A DNA stretch of 64,000 nucleotides from Flavobacterium magnum (GCF_003055625.1 NZ_CP028811.1:3100001-3164000), one strand, 5' to 3'. Shown: positions 7,837 to 16,889, counted from the first letter of the stretch. Notes: generated from the letters alone by a model not told the origin. A program made the numbers and translations.

Positions 7837-8739
7837 ATGGAAATTAGAACTTTTGCCATCATAAATGGCTTAGATGTTGTAGAAAATGATGGAAGAATCA
7901 CTCTCAAAAATAAAACTAAAACACAAAAAGAAGCGAAAAAAGTTTTAGCAGAAGAATTTGCTCATGCTGAAGTAAGAGCTGAAAATCTTTTTGCAAATGG
8001 CGAAATCGAAGTCAAGTTTACTAGGAACACATTTTCTACAGGTATTTTATTTTTGCTCCCAACAATTAACGATGATTACATTACAGTAGGATTGTCATAT
8101 TATGATAAAGAATTTGTTATCTCTGGAGGTGTTAGATCAGGAGAAAAATTAGCTAGTGCTAGCAAATCAGAATTTTATGCTCTCGACAAAGAGCATGTAA
8201 TGAAAATCACAATTTATGGCTCTCAATTAAAACTTTATGTCAATAAAATTTTATTATGTGAAGCAACAGTAAGCATAAAGGAAGGACCTGTAATGTTGAG
8301 AATAGTTTCTGAAGATGAACTGGAGGTTTATGAAATTAAAATTAAAGCAGTTAAACCAAAAGTTTTTGTAATTATGCAATTTACCAATGAATACAATGAA
8401 TTGTATAATGAGGTTATAAAACCGGTTGTCGATAATCGCGGATTGGAATGTGTTAGAGCAGATGAGTTTTACACTTCAACGCCAATTCTAAAAGATATTA
8501 TTGATTCAATAATTGAATCGAGTATTGTTATTGCGGAAATAACACCTGATAATCCGAATGTTTTTTATGAAATTGGTTATTCTCATGCGATTGGAAAACC
8601 GACCATTTTATTATGCGATCGCAAAAGAGAAAAACTTCCTTTCGATTTATCTAGTTTCCGTACATTATTTTATGAAAATACAATTGCAGGAAAGAAAAAG
8701 ATCGAAGAAAATTTAAAGAAATACTTGGACAATTTATAA
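7837..8739 (+). CDS. TIR-like nucleotide-binding protein with N-terminal beta-sandwich
   Basis: 300 residues. The C-terminal domain (about 175-300) looks like the TIR / nucleoside-deoxyribosyltransferase-like fold of CAP12 or PycTIR effectors: VFVIMQF at 176-182, an ADEFY segment, then NVFYEIGYSHAIGK at 241-254 with a likely catalytic Glu245. The N-terminal part (about 45-170) reads as a concanavalin/LamG-like beta-sandwich, a probable recognition module. Family knowledge makes NAD cleavage in phage defence plausible; that activity is inferred. It is alone in its cassette. Confidence 0.78.
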   Translation: MEIRTFAIINGLDVVENDGRITLKNKTKTQKEAKKVLAEEFAHAEVRAENLFANGEIEVKFTRNTFSTGILFLLPTINDDYITVGLSYYDKEFVISGGVRSGEKLASASKSEFYALDKEHVMKITIYGSQLKLYVNKILLCEATVSIKEGPVMLRIVSEDELEVYEIKIKAVKPKVFVIMQFTNEYNELYNEVIKPVVDNRGLECVRADEFYTSTPILKDIIDSIIESSIVIAEITPDNPNVFYEIGYSHAIGKPTILLCDRKREKLPFDLSSFRTLFYENTIAGKKKIEENLKKYLDNL

Positions 8740-8746
8740 AAACATC

Positions 8747-8879
8747 TGCTAACAGCGGTTTCACGCAATTGCTACTTTTCTTGTAAAATGTAACCGCTTT
8801 TTCCATAACTTCGTTTTGTTCAGCCGAGAGTACTCAGCTTCGAAAGCCGCAACTGACGTGAAGCCGCCGGACGTTAGCC
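8747..8879 (+). repeat. attC 13
   Basis: R'' TGCTAAC, R' GTTAGCC. Has TTTTGTTCAGCCGAG and TCAGCTTCGAAAG. Closes the TIR-like cassette. Confidence 0.88.
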
Positions 8880-8909
8880 GTAACCAATCCAAAAGTCGCG
8901 TATAACCAA

Positions 8910-9476
8910 ATGAGGAAATTTTTATTTATTCTAGCTTTATCGAGCTTATCTTGCAAAGAAGTAAAAAATACGGAATCTGAAAATGGAGTAATTTCTGAAA
9001 ATGATTTGTATAGTGTTATCAACTCATTACAAAATTGTGCCCCGAAAGGCACAATTTATTATTCTGAAAATGATACACCATATGATAAAAACTTCATCGA
9101 GACGTATAAACTGGATTCAATATTCAGCACTGAGGATGTGGACTTTTTCAGAAAACAAATGAAAAAAGCCACCGATTTTAAGTTAAATATACAAAAGACT
9201 AAATGCGACAGAATAATAACCAAGCACAACATAAACAAAATGCGTTTAGAAAGTAAAACTGACGAAATTTTTTGGGAAAAGATTCGGATGAAGTATGGAC
9301 CGTTAACATGTTTAGCTTACATAAAACTTCCGATATTCTCAAAGGACAAAAATTATGTGATTTTTTCCAGCAACTATTCAACTGGTCCGCATTCGTTAGG
9401 TGGATCTATAGAAATATACAAGAAAATAAATAATAAATGGAAACGCTTTCATTCATTATCGGGATTGATGAACTAA
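8910..9476 (+). CDS. Lipoprotein, copy 2 of 3
   Basis: 188 residues, full length, with signal MRKFLFILALSSLSC and lipobox cysteine about residue 15. Differs from the 31778 copy by only a few bases and, unlike the 2460 copy, reads through to NNKWKRFHSLSGLMN. The leader from the GTTAGCCGTAACC boundary to the ATG is also identical among copies. Family and role unknown; probably an envelope lipoprotein. Confidence 0.85.
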   Translation: MRKFLFILALSSLSCKEVKNTESENGVISENDLYSVINSLQNCAPKGTIYYSENDTPYDKNFIETYKLDSIFSTEDVDFFRKQMKKATDFKLNIQKTKCDRIITKHNINKMRLESKTDEIFWEKIRMKYGPLTCLAYIKLPIFSKDKNYVIFSSNYSTGPHSLGGSIEIYKKINNKWKRFHSLSGLMN

Positions 9477-9485
9477 TGTGGCTAC

Positions 9486-9618
9486 GGCTAACAGCGGTTT
9501 CACGCAATTGCTGCATTTCTTGTAAAATGTAACACCTTTTTCCATAACTTCGTCCTGTCCAGCCGAGAGTACTCAGCTTCGAAAGCCGCAACTGACGTGA
9601 AGCCGCCGGACGTTACCT
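9486..9618 (+). repeat. attC 14
   Basis: R'' GGCTAAC, R' GTTACCT. Terminal segment has TGCATTTCTTG and TCCTGTCCAG, unlike the attCs of the other two copies of this cassette. Confidence 0.88.
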
Positions 9619-9645
9619 GCTATTATACCAAAAATCCCGCTAAAA

Positions 9646-10149
9646 ATGAAAATTAAGAATCATGAGTTAAGATTTCCAATTATTTTAAACCTCGTCCTCT
9701 TAACTATTATGTACACCGATTTTTTTATTCCATCTGATAATATAGTTGAGGAAAAGTTTGCATCATTCGATGCTTCAGTAAAAGAAGCAGCATATCATCC
9801 AAAATACGGTGGGGAAACGGAAATAAGATACTATTTGGAATGTCAAAGTGGTAAGCAATATTATTTATATAATTTTCCGGAAAATGACATTGTCGAAATC
9901 GGTCACAAAATATATATCACTAAAACTTTTCTTTTTTCTAAAGTAAAATATTTCCAAGTATCGCTTGATTCCGAAAAACGTCCATTATCACTATTATATT
10001 ATGGCTTATTTGCCTATATCATAAGTGCGTGTGCATTCGTAACATTACTAAGTATTTTTGTTGTAAATAAATATTTAGATTTTCTATTGGCATTCAGTAC
10101 AGTTTTTATTTGTATAATTACATTAATCTATTTCACGCTGTACTCATAA
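9646..10149 (+). CDS. Three-span membrane protein
   Basis: 167 residues. One span near residues 9-28, an extracytoplasmic-looking domain of about 90 residues rich in beta strands (RYYLECQSGKQYYLYNF), and two spans near 118-165. No family recognised. The layout fits a small envelope sensor or immunity-type protein, but there is no motif to decide. Confidence 0.7.
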   Translation: MKIKNHELRFPIILNLVLLTIMYTDFFIPSDNIVEEKFASFDASVKEAAYHPKYGGETEIRYYLECQSGKQYYLYNFPENDIVEIGHKIYITKTFLFSKVKYFQVSLDSEKRPLSLLYYGLFAYIISACAFVTLLSIFVVNKYLDFLLAFSTVFICIITLIYFTLYS

Positions 10150-10153
10150 CAGC

Positions 10154-10286
10154 AGGTAACAGCGGTTTCACGCAATTGCTGCTTTCCTTGTAAAATGAAC
10201 TTCTTTTTCCATACCTTCGGTTTGTCCACGCCGAGAGTACTCAGTTCCAAAAGCCGCAACTGACGTGAAGCCGCCGGACGTTATGC
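10154..10286 (+). repeat. attC 15
   Basis: R'' AGGTAAC, R' GTTATGC. Unusual CATACCTTCGGTTTGTCCACGCCG stretch in parts: an extra G and the ACGCC insertion. Confidence 0.86.
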
Positions 10287-10394
10287 GTGATTTTTGTTGG
10301 GTTGAAAGTTGGAGCTCCGCTCCTATTTGGTTTTGGGTGATTGGCTTGTGACTACATACGTTTACGTTGTCTTGGGATCTATATTAAAACCAAC
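10281..10394 (+). repeat. Non-coding cassette NC-A, copy 2
   Basis: 114 bp, ends TTATGCGT/ACGCATAA. Has TTGGGTTG near the start and GGGATCTATATT near the end where most copies have TTGTGTTG and GGGATCAATATT. Hairpin loop TCC. Confidence 0.88.
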
Positions 10395-10527
10395 GCATAA
10401 CAGCGGTTTCACGCAATTGCTACTTTCCTGTAAAATGAACTTCTTTTTTCCATAACTTCGTTTTGTCCGCGCCGAGAATACTCAGTTCCAAATGCCGCAA
10501 CTGACGTGAAGCCGCCGGACGTTGTGC
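10395..10527 (+). repeat. attC 16
   Basis: R'' GCATAAC, R' GTTGTGC. Has TTTGTCCGCGCCGAG. Closes NC-A copy 2. Confidence 0.88.
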
Positions 10528-10559
10528 GTCATTGCAACGAAACCTGAAACCAATAACTC

Positions 10560-10946
10560 ATGAGATATTTTTTTAGCTTGTATCTATTTACTTTTTTAGT
10601 TTCTTGCGGAGAGTCATTCGAGCAAATGGACACAGAAAAATTCAATGCAGATATTGCTCAAAATACCAGCATTGAATCTCCAGAAGAATTGATTACGATT
10701 TACTATAATTTTCCTGCATCAGAAGGAAAACCAAATTTGCAAATCACTAAAAAAGAAATCGATAATAAAGTTTTCGAAATAACACTTATTAATAACGATG
10801 TAGGAGATGATGTTCAGGGAGCAGAAAAAATAATCATGATTGCAAAAAGGATAGTAAATAAATGGCATGTCAAAAAAATATCAAGAAATTGGAAATGTCA
10901 TCCTGGCCGTGGTAATACTGACTGGGGAACTCAAAGCTGCAATTAA
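10560..10946 (+). CDS. Lipoprotein
   Basis: 128 residues starting MRYFFSLYLFTFLVSCGES, a lipoprotein signal with lipobox LVSC. The mature part has an SPEELITIYYNFPAS stretch and ends with CHPGRGNTDWGTQSCN, whose two Cys may pair. Reads like the small flavobacterial lipoproteins of unknown function (DUF4878/NTF2-like in style), but I cannot assign a family. Envelope location inferred. Confidence 0.75.
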   Translation: MRYFFSLYLFTFLVSCGESFEQMDTEKFNADIAQNTSIESPEELITIYYNFPASEGKPNLQITKKEIDNKVFEITLINNDVGDDVQGAEKIIMIAKRIVNKWHVKKISRNWKCHPGRGNTDWGTQSCN

Positions 10947-10957
10947 CAGCAACGAAC

Positions 10958-11090
10958 GCACAACAGCGGTTTCACGCAATTGCTGCTTTTCGTGTAAAAT
11001 GAACTTCTTTTTTCCATAACTTCGTTCTGTCCAGCCGAGAATACTCAGCTTCGAAAGCCGCAACTGACGTGAAGCCGCCGGACGTTAGCA
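10958..11090 (+). repeat. attC 17
   Basis: R'' GCACAAC, R' GTTAGCA. One of the CAAC/GTTG class of boxes. Confidence 0.88.
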
Positions 11091-11132
11091 GAAATTTTAT
11101 GTGACGATAGGAGAAACCAATAAGTAAACACC

Positions 11133-12041
11133 ATGAAAAAAGCAATCTTATTTTTTTTAACACTAGGAAACTGTATTTTGTATTCACAATATTCTGGATA
11201 TTACAATATTAATACAAACTCAAATATTGATGTGAATGCAAATATTAACCATAATATAAGTGGAAATGTTTACGAATATAAAACAATTACAACTATTGAT
11301 TATGGTGCATTACAACTTGCAAATGCTCAGAACGAAAAAAATAGATTAGAACTACAAAGATTTCAAGATGAACGTGAAAAGGAGATTGCGCTTCAAATTG
11401 CAGCAGATCCTTTAAAAGCTTATGATTATGGCAGTTGGTTCACTATTTCTAGCAAAGATAAGATATGGAAGGAGGATAAAAATAGTAAAGAAAATTTAAA
11501 AAAAATTCGAGAGAATACTGGATTTAAAGAGTTCAATATTGAATATGTTATTCCAAACCCTTTAATATTTACGATGCTCAGTGCACATAAGTTTCAAAAT
11601 GTCAGTCCAGATGGAGTAAAAGCAGATATTTACATTTATCTCCCTGTTTATAATAAAAATAACGTTGAGTTTGATTTTGAAAAAGATTTTGAAAATGTTG
11701 TTGTCGGGAGTGAAGTTGAACAGGTTGACGATCAAAATAAATTGAGGAAAATATTCTTTCATAAAAAGGAATTAAATAGAGCTACCATCTATGGTATAAA
11801 TGGGTACAGAAGTACATATATTTGGGAAGATAAATTAGAAGATGGAATTACTAATAATTACCAATATACTGTAGAAAAATTGGGCAATGGTTATCAATTA
11901 CTTGTTAAAGTAAGATATTATGGAAATAAAAGCGAAGTAGATTTTGAAAAATTAGAAGGTAGGAGATACTATTTAAAACCGTTAGTCGAAAAAATAATTG
12001 CTACTGCAAAAGTGAGTGATTTAGAAATTTTAAAAAAATAA
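11133..12041 (+). CDS. Secreted protein with coiled-coil start
   Basis: 302 residues with signal peptide MKKAILFFLTLGNCILYSQ. It is followed by an Asn/Tyr-rich stretch (YYNINTNSNIDVNANINHN) and a helical charged region with LELQRFQDEREKEIALQ (about 70-90, possible coiled coil). The C-terminal two thirds is beta-rich. Likely periplasmic or outer-membrane associated. Family not recognised. Confidence 0.75.
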   Translation: MKKAILFFLTLGNCILYSQYSGYYNINTNSNIDVNANINHNISGNVYEYKTITTIDYGALQLANAQNEKNRLELQRFQDEREKEIALQIAADPLKAYDYGSWFTISSKDKIWKEDKNSKENLKKIRENTGFKEFNIEYVIPNPLIFTMLSAHKFQNVSPDGVKADIYIYLPVYNKNNVEFDFEKDFENVVVGSEVEQVDDQNKLRKIFFHKKELNRATIYGINGYRSTYIWEDKLEDGITNNYQYTVEKLGNGYQLLVKVRYYGNKSEVDFEKLEGRRYYLKPLVEKIIATAKVSDLEILKK

Positions 12042-12063
12042 AGACTAAACATCTAAAAACTTC

Positions 12064-12197
12064 TGCTAACAGCGGTTTCACGCAATTGCTGCTTCCCTTG
12101 TAAAATGAACAACCTTTTTCCATAACTTCGTTTTGTCCACGCCGAGAGTACTCAGTTCCAAATGCCGCAACTGACGTGAAGCCGCCGGACGTTATGC
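12064..12197 (+). repeat. attC 18
   Basis: R'' TGCTAAC, R' GTTATGC. Carries the TGTCCACGCCGAG variant (one base longer). Confidence 0.88.
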
Positions 12198-12223
12198 GAA
12201 ATAAATACAAATCCTGAAACCAA

Positions 12224-12724
12224 ATGAAGCAGATTTTTCTATTATTTTCTCTTGCAATTTCTACATTTTTTATTCATGATCTAACTGGTGAATATGTAAA
12301 TCTAGCCGGCGAAAAAATGACATTAAATAAGGATAAATCTTTTCTTCATTTTTTTCAAGTTGGGCACATTGCTTATTGGCAAAAAGGGATATGGAAAGAA
12401 AAGGATAATATACTTTATTTAGAACCAATAATGATCTATGACACTTTGAGACGAAAAAACATGCCTGACAGATTAATATTGTCAATCGACCTAAAACCAG
12501 ATTTACATATTTACGTAGACGACGAAACAAGTTACGATAACAATGAATTACGGAAACATCAAGCAGATATTAACACGACATATCGTAGATATCGCATAAA
12601 GAATAATAAACTTACTGCGATAAAATTTGATGGCACATTAAATACATCAGAACCAAAACATGAATTGTTAATGGATGACTCTCCAGAAAACTATTATGAT
12701 CCATCTTACGTAAAGGTTGACTAA
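12224..12724 (+). CDS. Secreted protein, paralogue of the one at 34274
   Basis: 166 residues with a signal-like start MKQIFLLFSLAISTFFIHD. Shares with the protein at 34274 the order TGEY..., a W-G-K/I-W strand (YWQKGIWKEKDNILYLEP versus SWSQGKWTNNKDTIYFDL), YDTLR and a beta-rich end, so the two are diverged versions of one family. This looks like a lipocalin-like small beta-barrel of the envelope; function unknown. Confidence 0.75.
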   Translation: MKQIFLLFSLAISTFFIHDLTGEYVNLAGEKMTLNKDKSFLHFFQVGHIAYWQKGIWKEKDNILYLEPIMIYDTLRRKNMPDRLILSIDLKPDLHIYVDDETSYDNNELRKHQADINTTYRRYRIKNNKLTAIKFDGTLNTSEPKHELLMDDSPENYYDPSYVKVD

Positions 12725-12733
12725 TTTTACTTC

Positions 12734-12866
12734 GCATAACAGCGGTTTCACGCAATTGCTGCTTTCCTTGTAAAATGAAACATCTTTTTCCATAACTTCG
12801 TTCTGTCCAGCCGAGAATACTCAGCTTCGAAAGCCGCAACTGACGTGAAGCCGCCGGACGTTAGCG
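12734..12866 (+). repeat. attC 19
   Basis: R'' GCATAAC, R' GTTAGCG. Has TCAGCTTCGAAAG right segment. Confidence 0.88.
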
Positions 12867-12904
12867 GCAATTCACCCGCCGAAATCAACTATAACGACCA
12901 AATT

Positions 12905-13455
12905 ATGAAAAATTTAATCCGCCTTTTTGCGCTTTTGACATTTGTTATTTGCATTTTTCCGTTTTTTCAAACGTGTTCAGATGCTCAAATATATTAAAAA
13001 AGCAATATCCAGAAGCAATTGTCATTGATCCAGCGTTAGGTCCTGAAGTTTTAAAACAGAAAAATGATTCATTGAAAATAGCGAATCAAATAAATCGTAA
13101 ATCTGACCTTGAAAAGTCAAAGAAAGATTTCACAGTAAATGCTTACCAAATTGGCGTTATTGGATTTAAAGAATTTGAATTATCCGACTTTAAAGATTTG
13201 ACTTCTTATTTCTCGTTGTGTTTCCTATTTATAATATCACTTTCGGTGGGAATATTCTACTTTTTATTTAAAGAAAACTATTCTATCATTTTTAGAATTT
13301 CTACAATAAATCTATTATTACTTCTTTCCTCAATCGCTATATTGATAGTAGGTGACGGAATTGATGATCTTAATCAAATAAAATATGGCTACTATCTTCT
13401 AGCTTTAAATCTTCTGGCTCTAATAGTAACATCAAGAAAGTTGACAAGAACATGA
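12905..13455 (+). pseudogene. Membrane/lipoprotein gene broken by a frameshift
   Basis: An ATG at 12905 opens a typical lipoprotein signal, MKNLIRLFALLTFVICIFPF then FQTCSD, but stops at 12997 after 30 codons. The rest of the protein (KKQYPEAIVIDPALGPEVLK..., with three membrane spans near the end) continues in the next frame to 13455. One missing base near ATATATTAAAAAAG (about 12988-13000) explains this. The downstream frame has only a TTG at 12949 as its own start, with no useful signal. A sequencing error is the alternative. Confidence 0.75.
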
Positions 13456-13460
13456 ACTGC

Positions 13461-13594
13461 CGCTAACAGCGGTTTCACGCAATTGCTGCTTTCCTTGTAA
13501 AATGAACGCACTTTTTCCATAACTTCGTTTTGTCCACGCCGAGAATACTCAGTTTCAAATGCCGCAACTGACGTGAAGCCGCCGGACGTTATGC
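13461..13594 (+). repeat. attC 20
   Basis: R'' CGCTAAC, R' GTTATGC. TGTCCACGCCGAG variant. Closes the frameshifted cassette. Confidence 0.88.
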
Positions 13595-13639
13595 GATAGT
13601 TTTAACGCAGCGTGACGTACAACCTTCAAAATTAAAATG

Positions 13640-13647
13640 TACTTTTG
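13640..13647 (+). promoter_or_regulatory. -7 box of toxin-antitoxin promoter
   Basis: TACTTTTG, a perfect match to the Bacteroidota TAnnTTTG -7 consensus, lies 20 bp before the antitoxin ATG. The -33 region is weak. Toxin-antitoxin cassettes are known to carry their own promoters, which supports it. Confidence 0.55.
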
Positions 13648-13667
13648 AAGAAGTAATTTATTTAGAC

Positions 13668-13907
13668 ATGAAAGCTGAATTAAACATCCAAAGCAAAAAG
13701 TTAGAATTGATCCAATGGCTATCAACTATTGAGGACATGTCAGTACTTAATAAAATTATAGACTTGAAAAAACAGGAAAATCAGGATTGGTGGAGTTCGA
13801 TTTCTGAGAATGAAAAACAAGCTGTTGAAAAAGGATTGCAAGATGCTGAAGCTGGAAAATTAAATTCACACTCAAAAGCAAGACAGCTTTATGACAAATG
13901 GTTATAA
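13668..13907 (+). CDS. Antitoxin of ParE-type toxin-antitoxin pair
   Basis: 79 residues with a helix-rich start (KLELIQWLSTIEDMSVLNKI) and the DWWSSISENEKQAVEKGLQDAE stretch typical of the short antitoxins that precede ParE-family toxins in Bacteroidota. Overlaps the toxin gene by 17 bp, so both are translated from one message. It should bind and neutralise the toxin and repress the shared promoter just upstream (family knowledge). Confidence 0.82.
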   Translation: MKAELNIQSKKLELIQWLSTIEDMSVLNKIIDLKKQENQDWWSSISENEKQAVEKGLQDAEAGKLNSHSKARQLYDKWL

Positions 13908-14196
13908 AATCCTTTGGACAGATTTTGCGTTAGGAGAATTAGAAAAAACAATCGAATATCTTCAGGAAAATTGGACTGACAGAGAATTGCGAAACCTCGC
14001 TTGGGCAATTGAGGAAACACTAAACTTGCTTTCTCACAATCCTAACTTATTCCAGGCTTCAGAAATTAAAAAAGAAATTCGCAGAGTTATTGTTGCAAAT
14101 CATAACACTTTGTATTATCGAGTAAACGACAATACAATTGAAATCCTCTCATTCTTTTCTAATCGCCAAAGCCCTAAAAAGAGAAAACTGAAGTAA
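13891..14196 (+). CDS. ParE/RelE-superfamily toxin
   Basis: 101 residues with the ParE-like plan: YKILWTDFALGELEKTIEYL at the start, a helical hairpin (WAIEETLNLLSHNP), then EIRRVIVANHNTLYYRV and IEILSFFSNRQSP strands. Expected to act on gyrase (ParE) or on ribosome-bound mRNA (RelE); the sequence favours ParE. Overlaps its antitoxin gene. In integrons such pairs are thought to stabilise large arrays. Confidence 0.87.
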   Translation: MTNGYKILWTDFALGELEKTIEYLQENWTDRELRNLAWAIEETLNLLSHNPNLFQASEIKKEIRRVIVANHNTLYYRVNDNTIEILSFFSNRQSPKKRKLK

Positions 14197-14208
14197 AATT
14201 AAACCATC

Positions 14209-14341
14209 GCATAACAGCGGTTTCACGCAATTGCTGCTTCCCTTGTAAAATGAAACATCTTTTTACATAACTTCGTTTTGTCCAGCCGAGAGTACTCAGT
14301 TCCAGAAGCCGCAACTGACGTGAAGCCGCCGGACGTTATGC
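14209..14341 (+). repeat. attC 21
   Basis: R'' GCATAAC, R' GTTATGC (complementary within the site). Has TTTTTACATAACTTCG. Closes the ParE cassette. Confidence 0.88.
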
Positions 14342-14449
14342 GTGATTTTTGTTGCGTTGAAAGTTGGAGCTTCGCTCCTATTTGGTTTTGGGTGATTGGC
14401 TTGTGATTACATACGTTTACGTTGTCTTGGGATCAATATTAAAACCAAC
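14336..14449 (+). repeat. Non-coding cassette NC-A, copy 3
   Basis: 114 bp. Hairpin loop is TTC (GGAGC-TTC-GCTCC), shared only with the 45799 copy, as is TTGCGTTG near the start. Has TGTGATTACATACG. Confidence 0.88.
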
Positions 14450-14582
14450 GCATAACAGCGGTTTCACGCAATTGCTACATCTCATGTAAAATGAACCACC
14501 TTTTTCCATAACTTCGTCTTGTCCAGCCGAGAGTACTCAGTTCCAGAAGCCGCAACTGACGTGAAGCCGCCGGACGTTAGCG
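14450..14582 (+). repeat. attC 22
   Basis: R'' GCATAAC, R' GTTAGCG. Terminal segment TACATCTCATG. Closes NC-A copy 3. Confidence 0.88.
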
Positions 14583-14616
14583 GTAATTTTAGCCGCGCAG
14601 GATTCTAAAACCACGT

Positions 14617-15048
14617 ATGAAAAAAGCACTAAAAATAGTATTGATCATGATTACTTTAGTAATCATAGGGTTTATTGCTTTTTGGGCATTAGTTTTCTAT
14701 GATATGAATCCATGTGGAAATAAAGTTGCAAGTACATTTTTTTCACCAAATAAGCAATTCAAGATTTTGGTTTTCGAAAGAAACTGTGGCGCTACAACAG
14801 ATTTTTCGACACAGGTTAGTCTTTTAAGACATAATCTTGAATTGGAACACGATGATGAGGGAAATATCTTTTCTGCGGATAGAAATTACGGTGATGCAGA
14901 AATCGATGAAAATGGAAATGTGTATTTAAAAGCTACTTGGCTTAACAATAACAAAGTATTGATCACTTACGATTCAAAAATTAGAATATTTAAAAAGGAA
15001 AATAAATTAGATGGAATCACGATTCTATACAATAAAAACTACCGCTAA
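14617..15048 (+). CDS. DUF5412-like membrane-anchored protein
   Basis: 143 residues with one N-terminal span (about 6-27). The extracytoplasmic part has CGNKVASTFFSPNKQFKIL and FERNCGATTDFSTQVSLL, the conserved SP-x-K, CGATT and STQVS features I associate with DUF5412. Two Cys (in PCGNK and RNCGA) may form a disulfide. The stop codon is the TAA of R'' CGCTAAC. Function unknown. Confidence 0.75.
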   Translation: MKKALKIVLIMITLVIIGFIAFWALVFYDMNPCGNKVASTFFSPNKQFKILVFERNCGATTDFSTQVSLLRHNLELEHDDEGNIFSADRNYGDAEIDENGNVYLKATWLNNNKVLITYDSKIRIFKKENKLDGITILYNKNYR

Positions 15049-15175
15049 CAGCGGTTTCACGCAATTGCTGCTTCCCTTGTAAAATGAACGACCTTTTTCC
15101 ATAACTTCGTTTTGTCCAGCCGAGAGTACTCAGCTTCGAAAGCCGCAACTGACGTGAAGCCGCCGGACGTTAGGC
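15043..15175 (+). repeat. attC 23
   Basis: R'' CGCTAAC, R' GTTAGGC. R'' supplies the stop codon of the previous gene. Confidence 0.88.
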
Positions 15176-15194
15176 GAAAATTTTAATCACGACG

Positions 15195-16424
15195 ATGAAA
15201 AGATTAACAACTTACATAGATAAATTTATTTTATCTCATTTACGGATAAACGGATTTGTATTTTTATCAGATGAATTGATTTTTGTCAATGAGGATATTG
15301 AAAAAATCATTAATAGTGTTCCTATTACTCTGTCCGCTCCATCAGTTAAATCTAATAGCAAAATCGATACTTTAAAACTGGTACTTGACATACTAGAAAA
15401 TTATAATACTGGTCCAGCCGCAATCAAAAATGAATTACGAGCGAAATTTATTACTTTAATTGAATATCAGTTGTTTCTCGAAGAAAAAGGTTATGACAAC
15501 AGATATACAAAACAAGTGCGGGAGTTAATTAAAAATTACATCTTAAATAAATATAAGACATATAAATTGCAACGCGACCGCTATATTTATAATCCAAGGA
15601 AGCTAGAAATAAATTTCGTTGAATCTCTTGAAAATTTTATAAATATAAGTACTAGAAATTTTTCAAAAAATGATAATATATTTTATCGTGGGCATTCAAA
15701 TATTCATTGGGATGTAATACCATCTATTTATAGGAATGGTTGGCAAAAAAATGAGCATAAAATGTTTAGAGAAATTATTATTAGGAATTCTGAAGAATTT
15801 CTCAATACAAAATCAACATTTGAAAAATTAACAATAATGCAACATTACGGACTTCCAACACGGCTATTAGATATAACTAGAAATCCGTTAGTCGCGCTTT
15901 ATTTTGCATGCTACGATCCTGCTCAAAAAGATTTTCCTGGAGAAATTTTAGTATTTACACCTGAAGAAAAAAATATTAAATATTATGATAGTGATACTGT
16001 AAGCATTCTTTCTAATTTAGCTAAAGCCGAAAGAGACTTAGACAGCAATTTGACAATGTTAGAATTTAATGGCTCATTGCCAGGCTTAAAATTACTCCAT
16101 CTGATAAAGGAGGAAAAACCTTATTTCTTGCCGGAAATGCAGCCTTCAGATTTAAATAAAACACTAATAGTCAAGCCTATAAATAATAATAGTAGAATTA
16201 AAAGGCAAGCTGGATATTTCTTTTTATTCGGCATCAACTATGTGATGGATAAACCAGCTAGTATCAATTCTATATATAAAAAGGGAAAAGTTGTTGTAAG
16301 ATATTTCATTGATAACAATAGTAAATCAGCTATTTTAAAAAGTTTAGAAAGCTTAGGAATTAACAGTGAATCATTATTTCCGGAAATTGAAAATGGCACA
16401 GAATATTTAAAGAACAAATATTAA
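15195..16424 (+). CDS. FRG-domain protein
   Basis: 409 residues. Residues about 160-245 form an FRG domain: FYRGHSNIHWDVIPSIYR at 163-180, a helical EHKMFREIIIRN stretch, then MQHYGLPTRLLDITRNPL at 215-232 with LYFAC. The N-terminal 150 residues are helical and may be a separate recognition module. FRG proteins are common in phage-defence islands and related to NAD-using folds by family knowledge; the activity here is not proven. Soluble, single gene in one of the longest cassettes. Confidence 0.87.
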   Translation: MKRLTTYIDKFILSHLRINGFVFLSDELIFVNEDIEKIINSVPITLSAPSVKSNSKIDTLKLVLDILENYNTGPAAIKNELRAKFITLIEYQLFLEEKGYDNRYTKQVRELIKNYILNKYKTYKLQRDRYIYNPRKLEINFVESLENFINISTRNFSKNDNIFYRGHSNIHWDVIPSIYRNGWQKNEHKMFREIIIRNSEEFLNTKSTFEKLTIMQHYGLPTRLLDITRNPLVALYFACYDPAQKDFPGEILVFTPEEKNIKYYDSDTVSILSNLAKAERDLDSNLTMLEFNGSLPGLKLLHLIKEEKPYFLPEMQPSDLNKTLIVKPINNNSRIKRQAGYFFLFGINYVMDKPASINSIYKKGKVVVRYFIDNNSKSAILKSLESLGINSESLFPEIENGTEYLKNKY

Positions 16425-16430
16425 ATCTTC

Positions 16431-16562
16431 GCCTAACAGCGGTTTCACGCAATTGCTGCTTCCCTTGTAAAATGAAACATCTTTTCCATAACTTCGTTCT
16501 GTCCAGCCGAGAATACTCAGCTTCGAAAGCCGCAACTGACGTGAAGCCGCCGGACGTTGTGC
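16431..16562 (+). repeat. attC 24
   Basis: R'' GCCTAAC, R' GTTGTGC. The only GCCTAAC, the box closest to the classic RYYYAAC consensus. Confidence 0.88.
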
Positions 16563-16619
16563 GACATTTTAGGCGCAGCTACCAAAATAAGAACTTAATA
16601 ACCAATAATTATATATAAT

Positions 16620-16871
16620 ATGTCAAATTTCTATTGCGAATACTGCGGTGTAAAAGCGTCAAGTATTTCAAGTTTAACAATCAATTCATGTCCACGCCAT
16701 CCATTAGGAAATTCGAAAGGTAAGCATAAACTTTATGAAGGAAGTGAAAAATCAAAGTACAGTTGTAAATATTGTGGAACCTCTGCATCAAGTATTTCGA
16801 GTTTAACGATTAATTCTTGTCCTAGGCATCCAAATGGAAACTCAAAAGGAAAACATGCTCCGACTCTGTAA
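16620..16871 (+). CDS. Tandem zinc-ribbon protein
   Basis: 83 residues made of two nearly identical 37-40 residue units, each with YCxYCG, then SISSLTINSCPRHP and GNSKGKH. The CxxC plus C-x-x-H spacing in each unit fits a zinc ribbon. The repeat shows internal duplication. It precedes a membrane protein gene by 18 bp in the same cassette, so both are probably co-transcribed. The ligand is unknown. Confidence 0.8.
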   Translation: MSNFYCEYCGVKASSISSLTINSCPRHPLGNSKGKHKLYEGSEKSKYSCKYCGTSASSISSLTINSCPRHPNGNSKGKHAPTL

Positions 16872-16889
16872 ACTTAAAATATAAATAAC

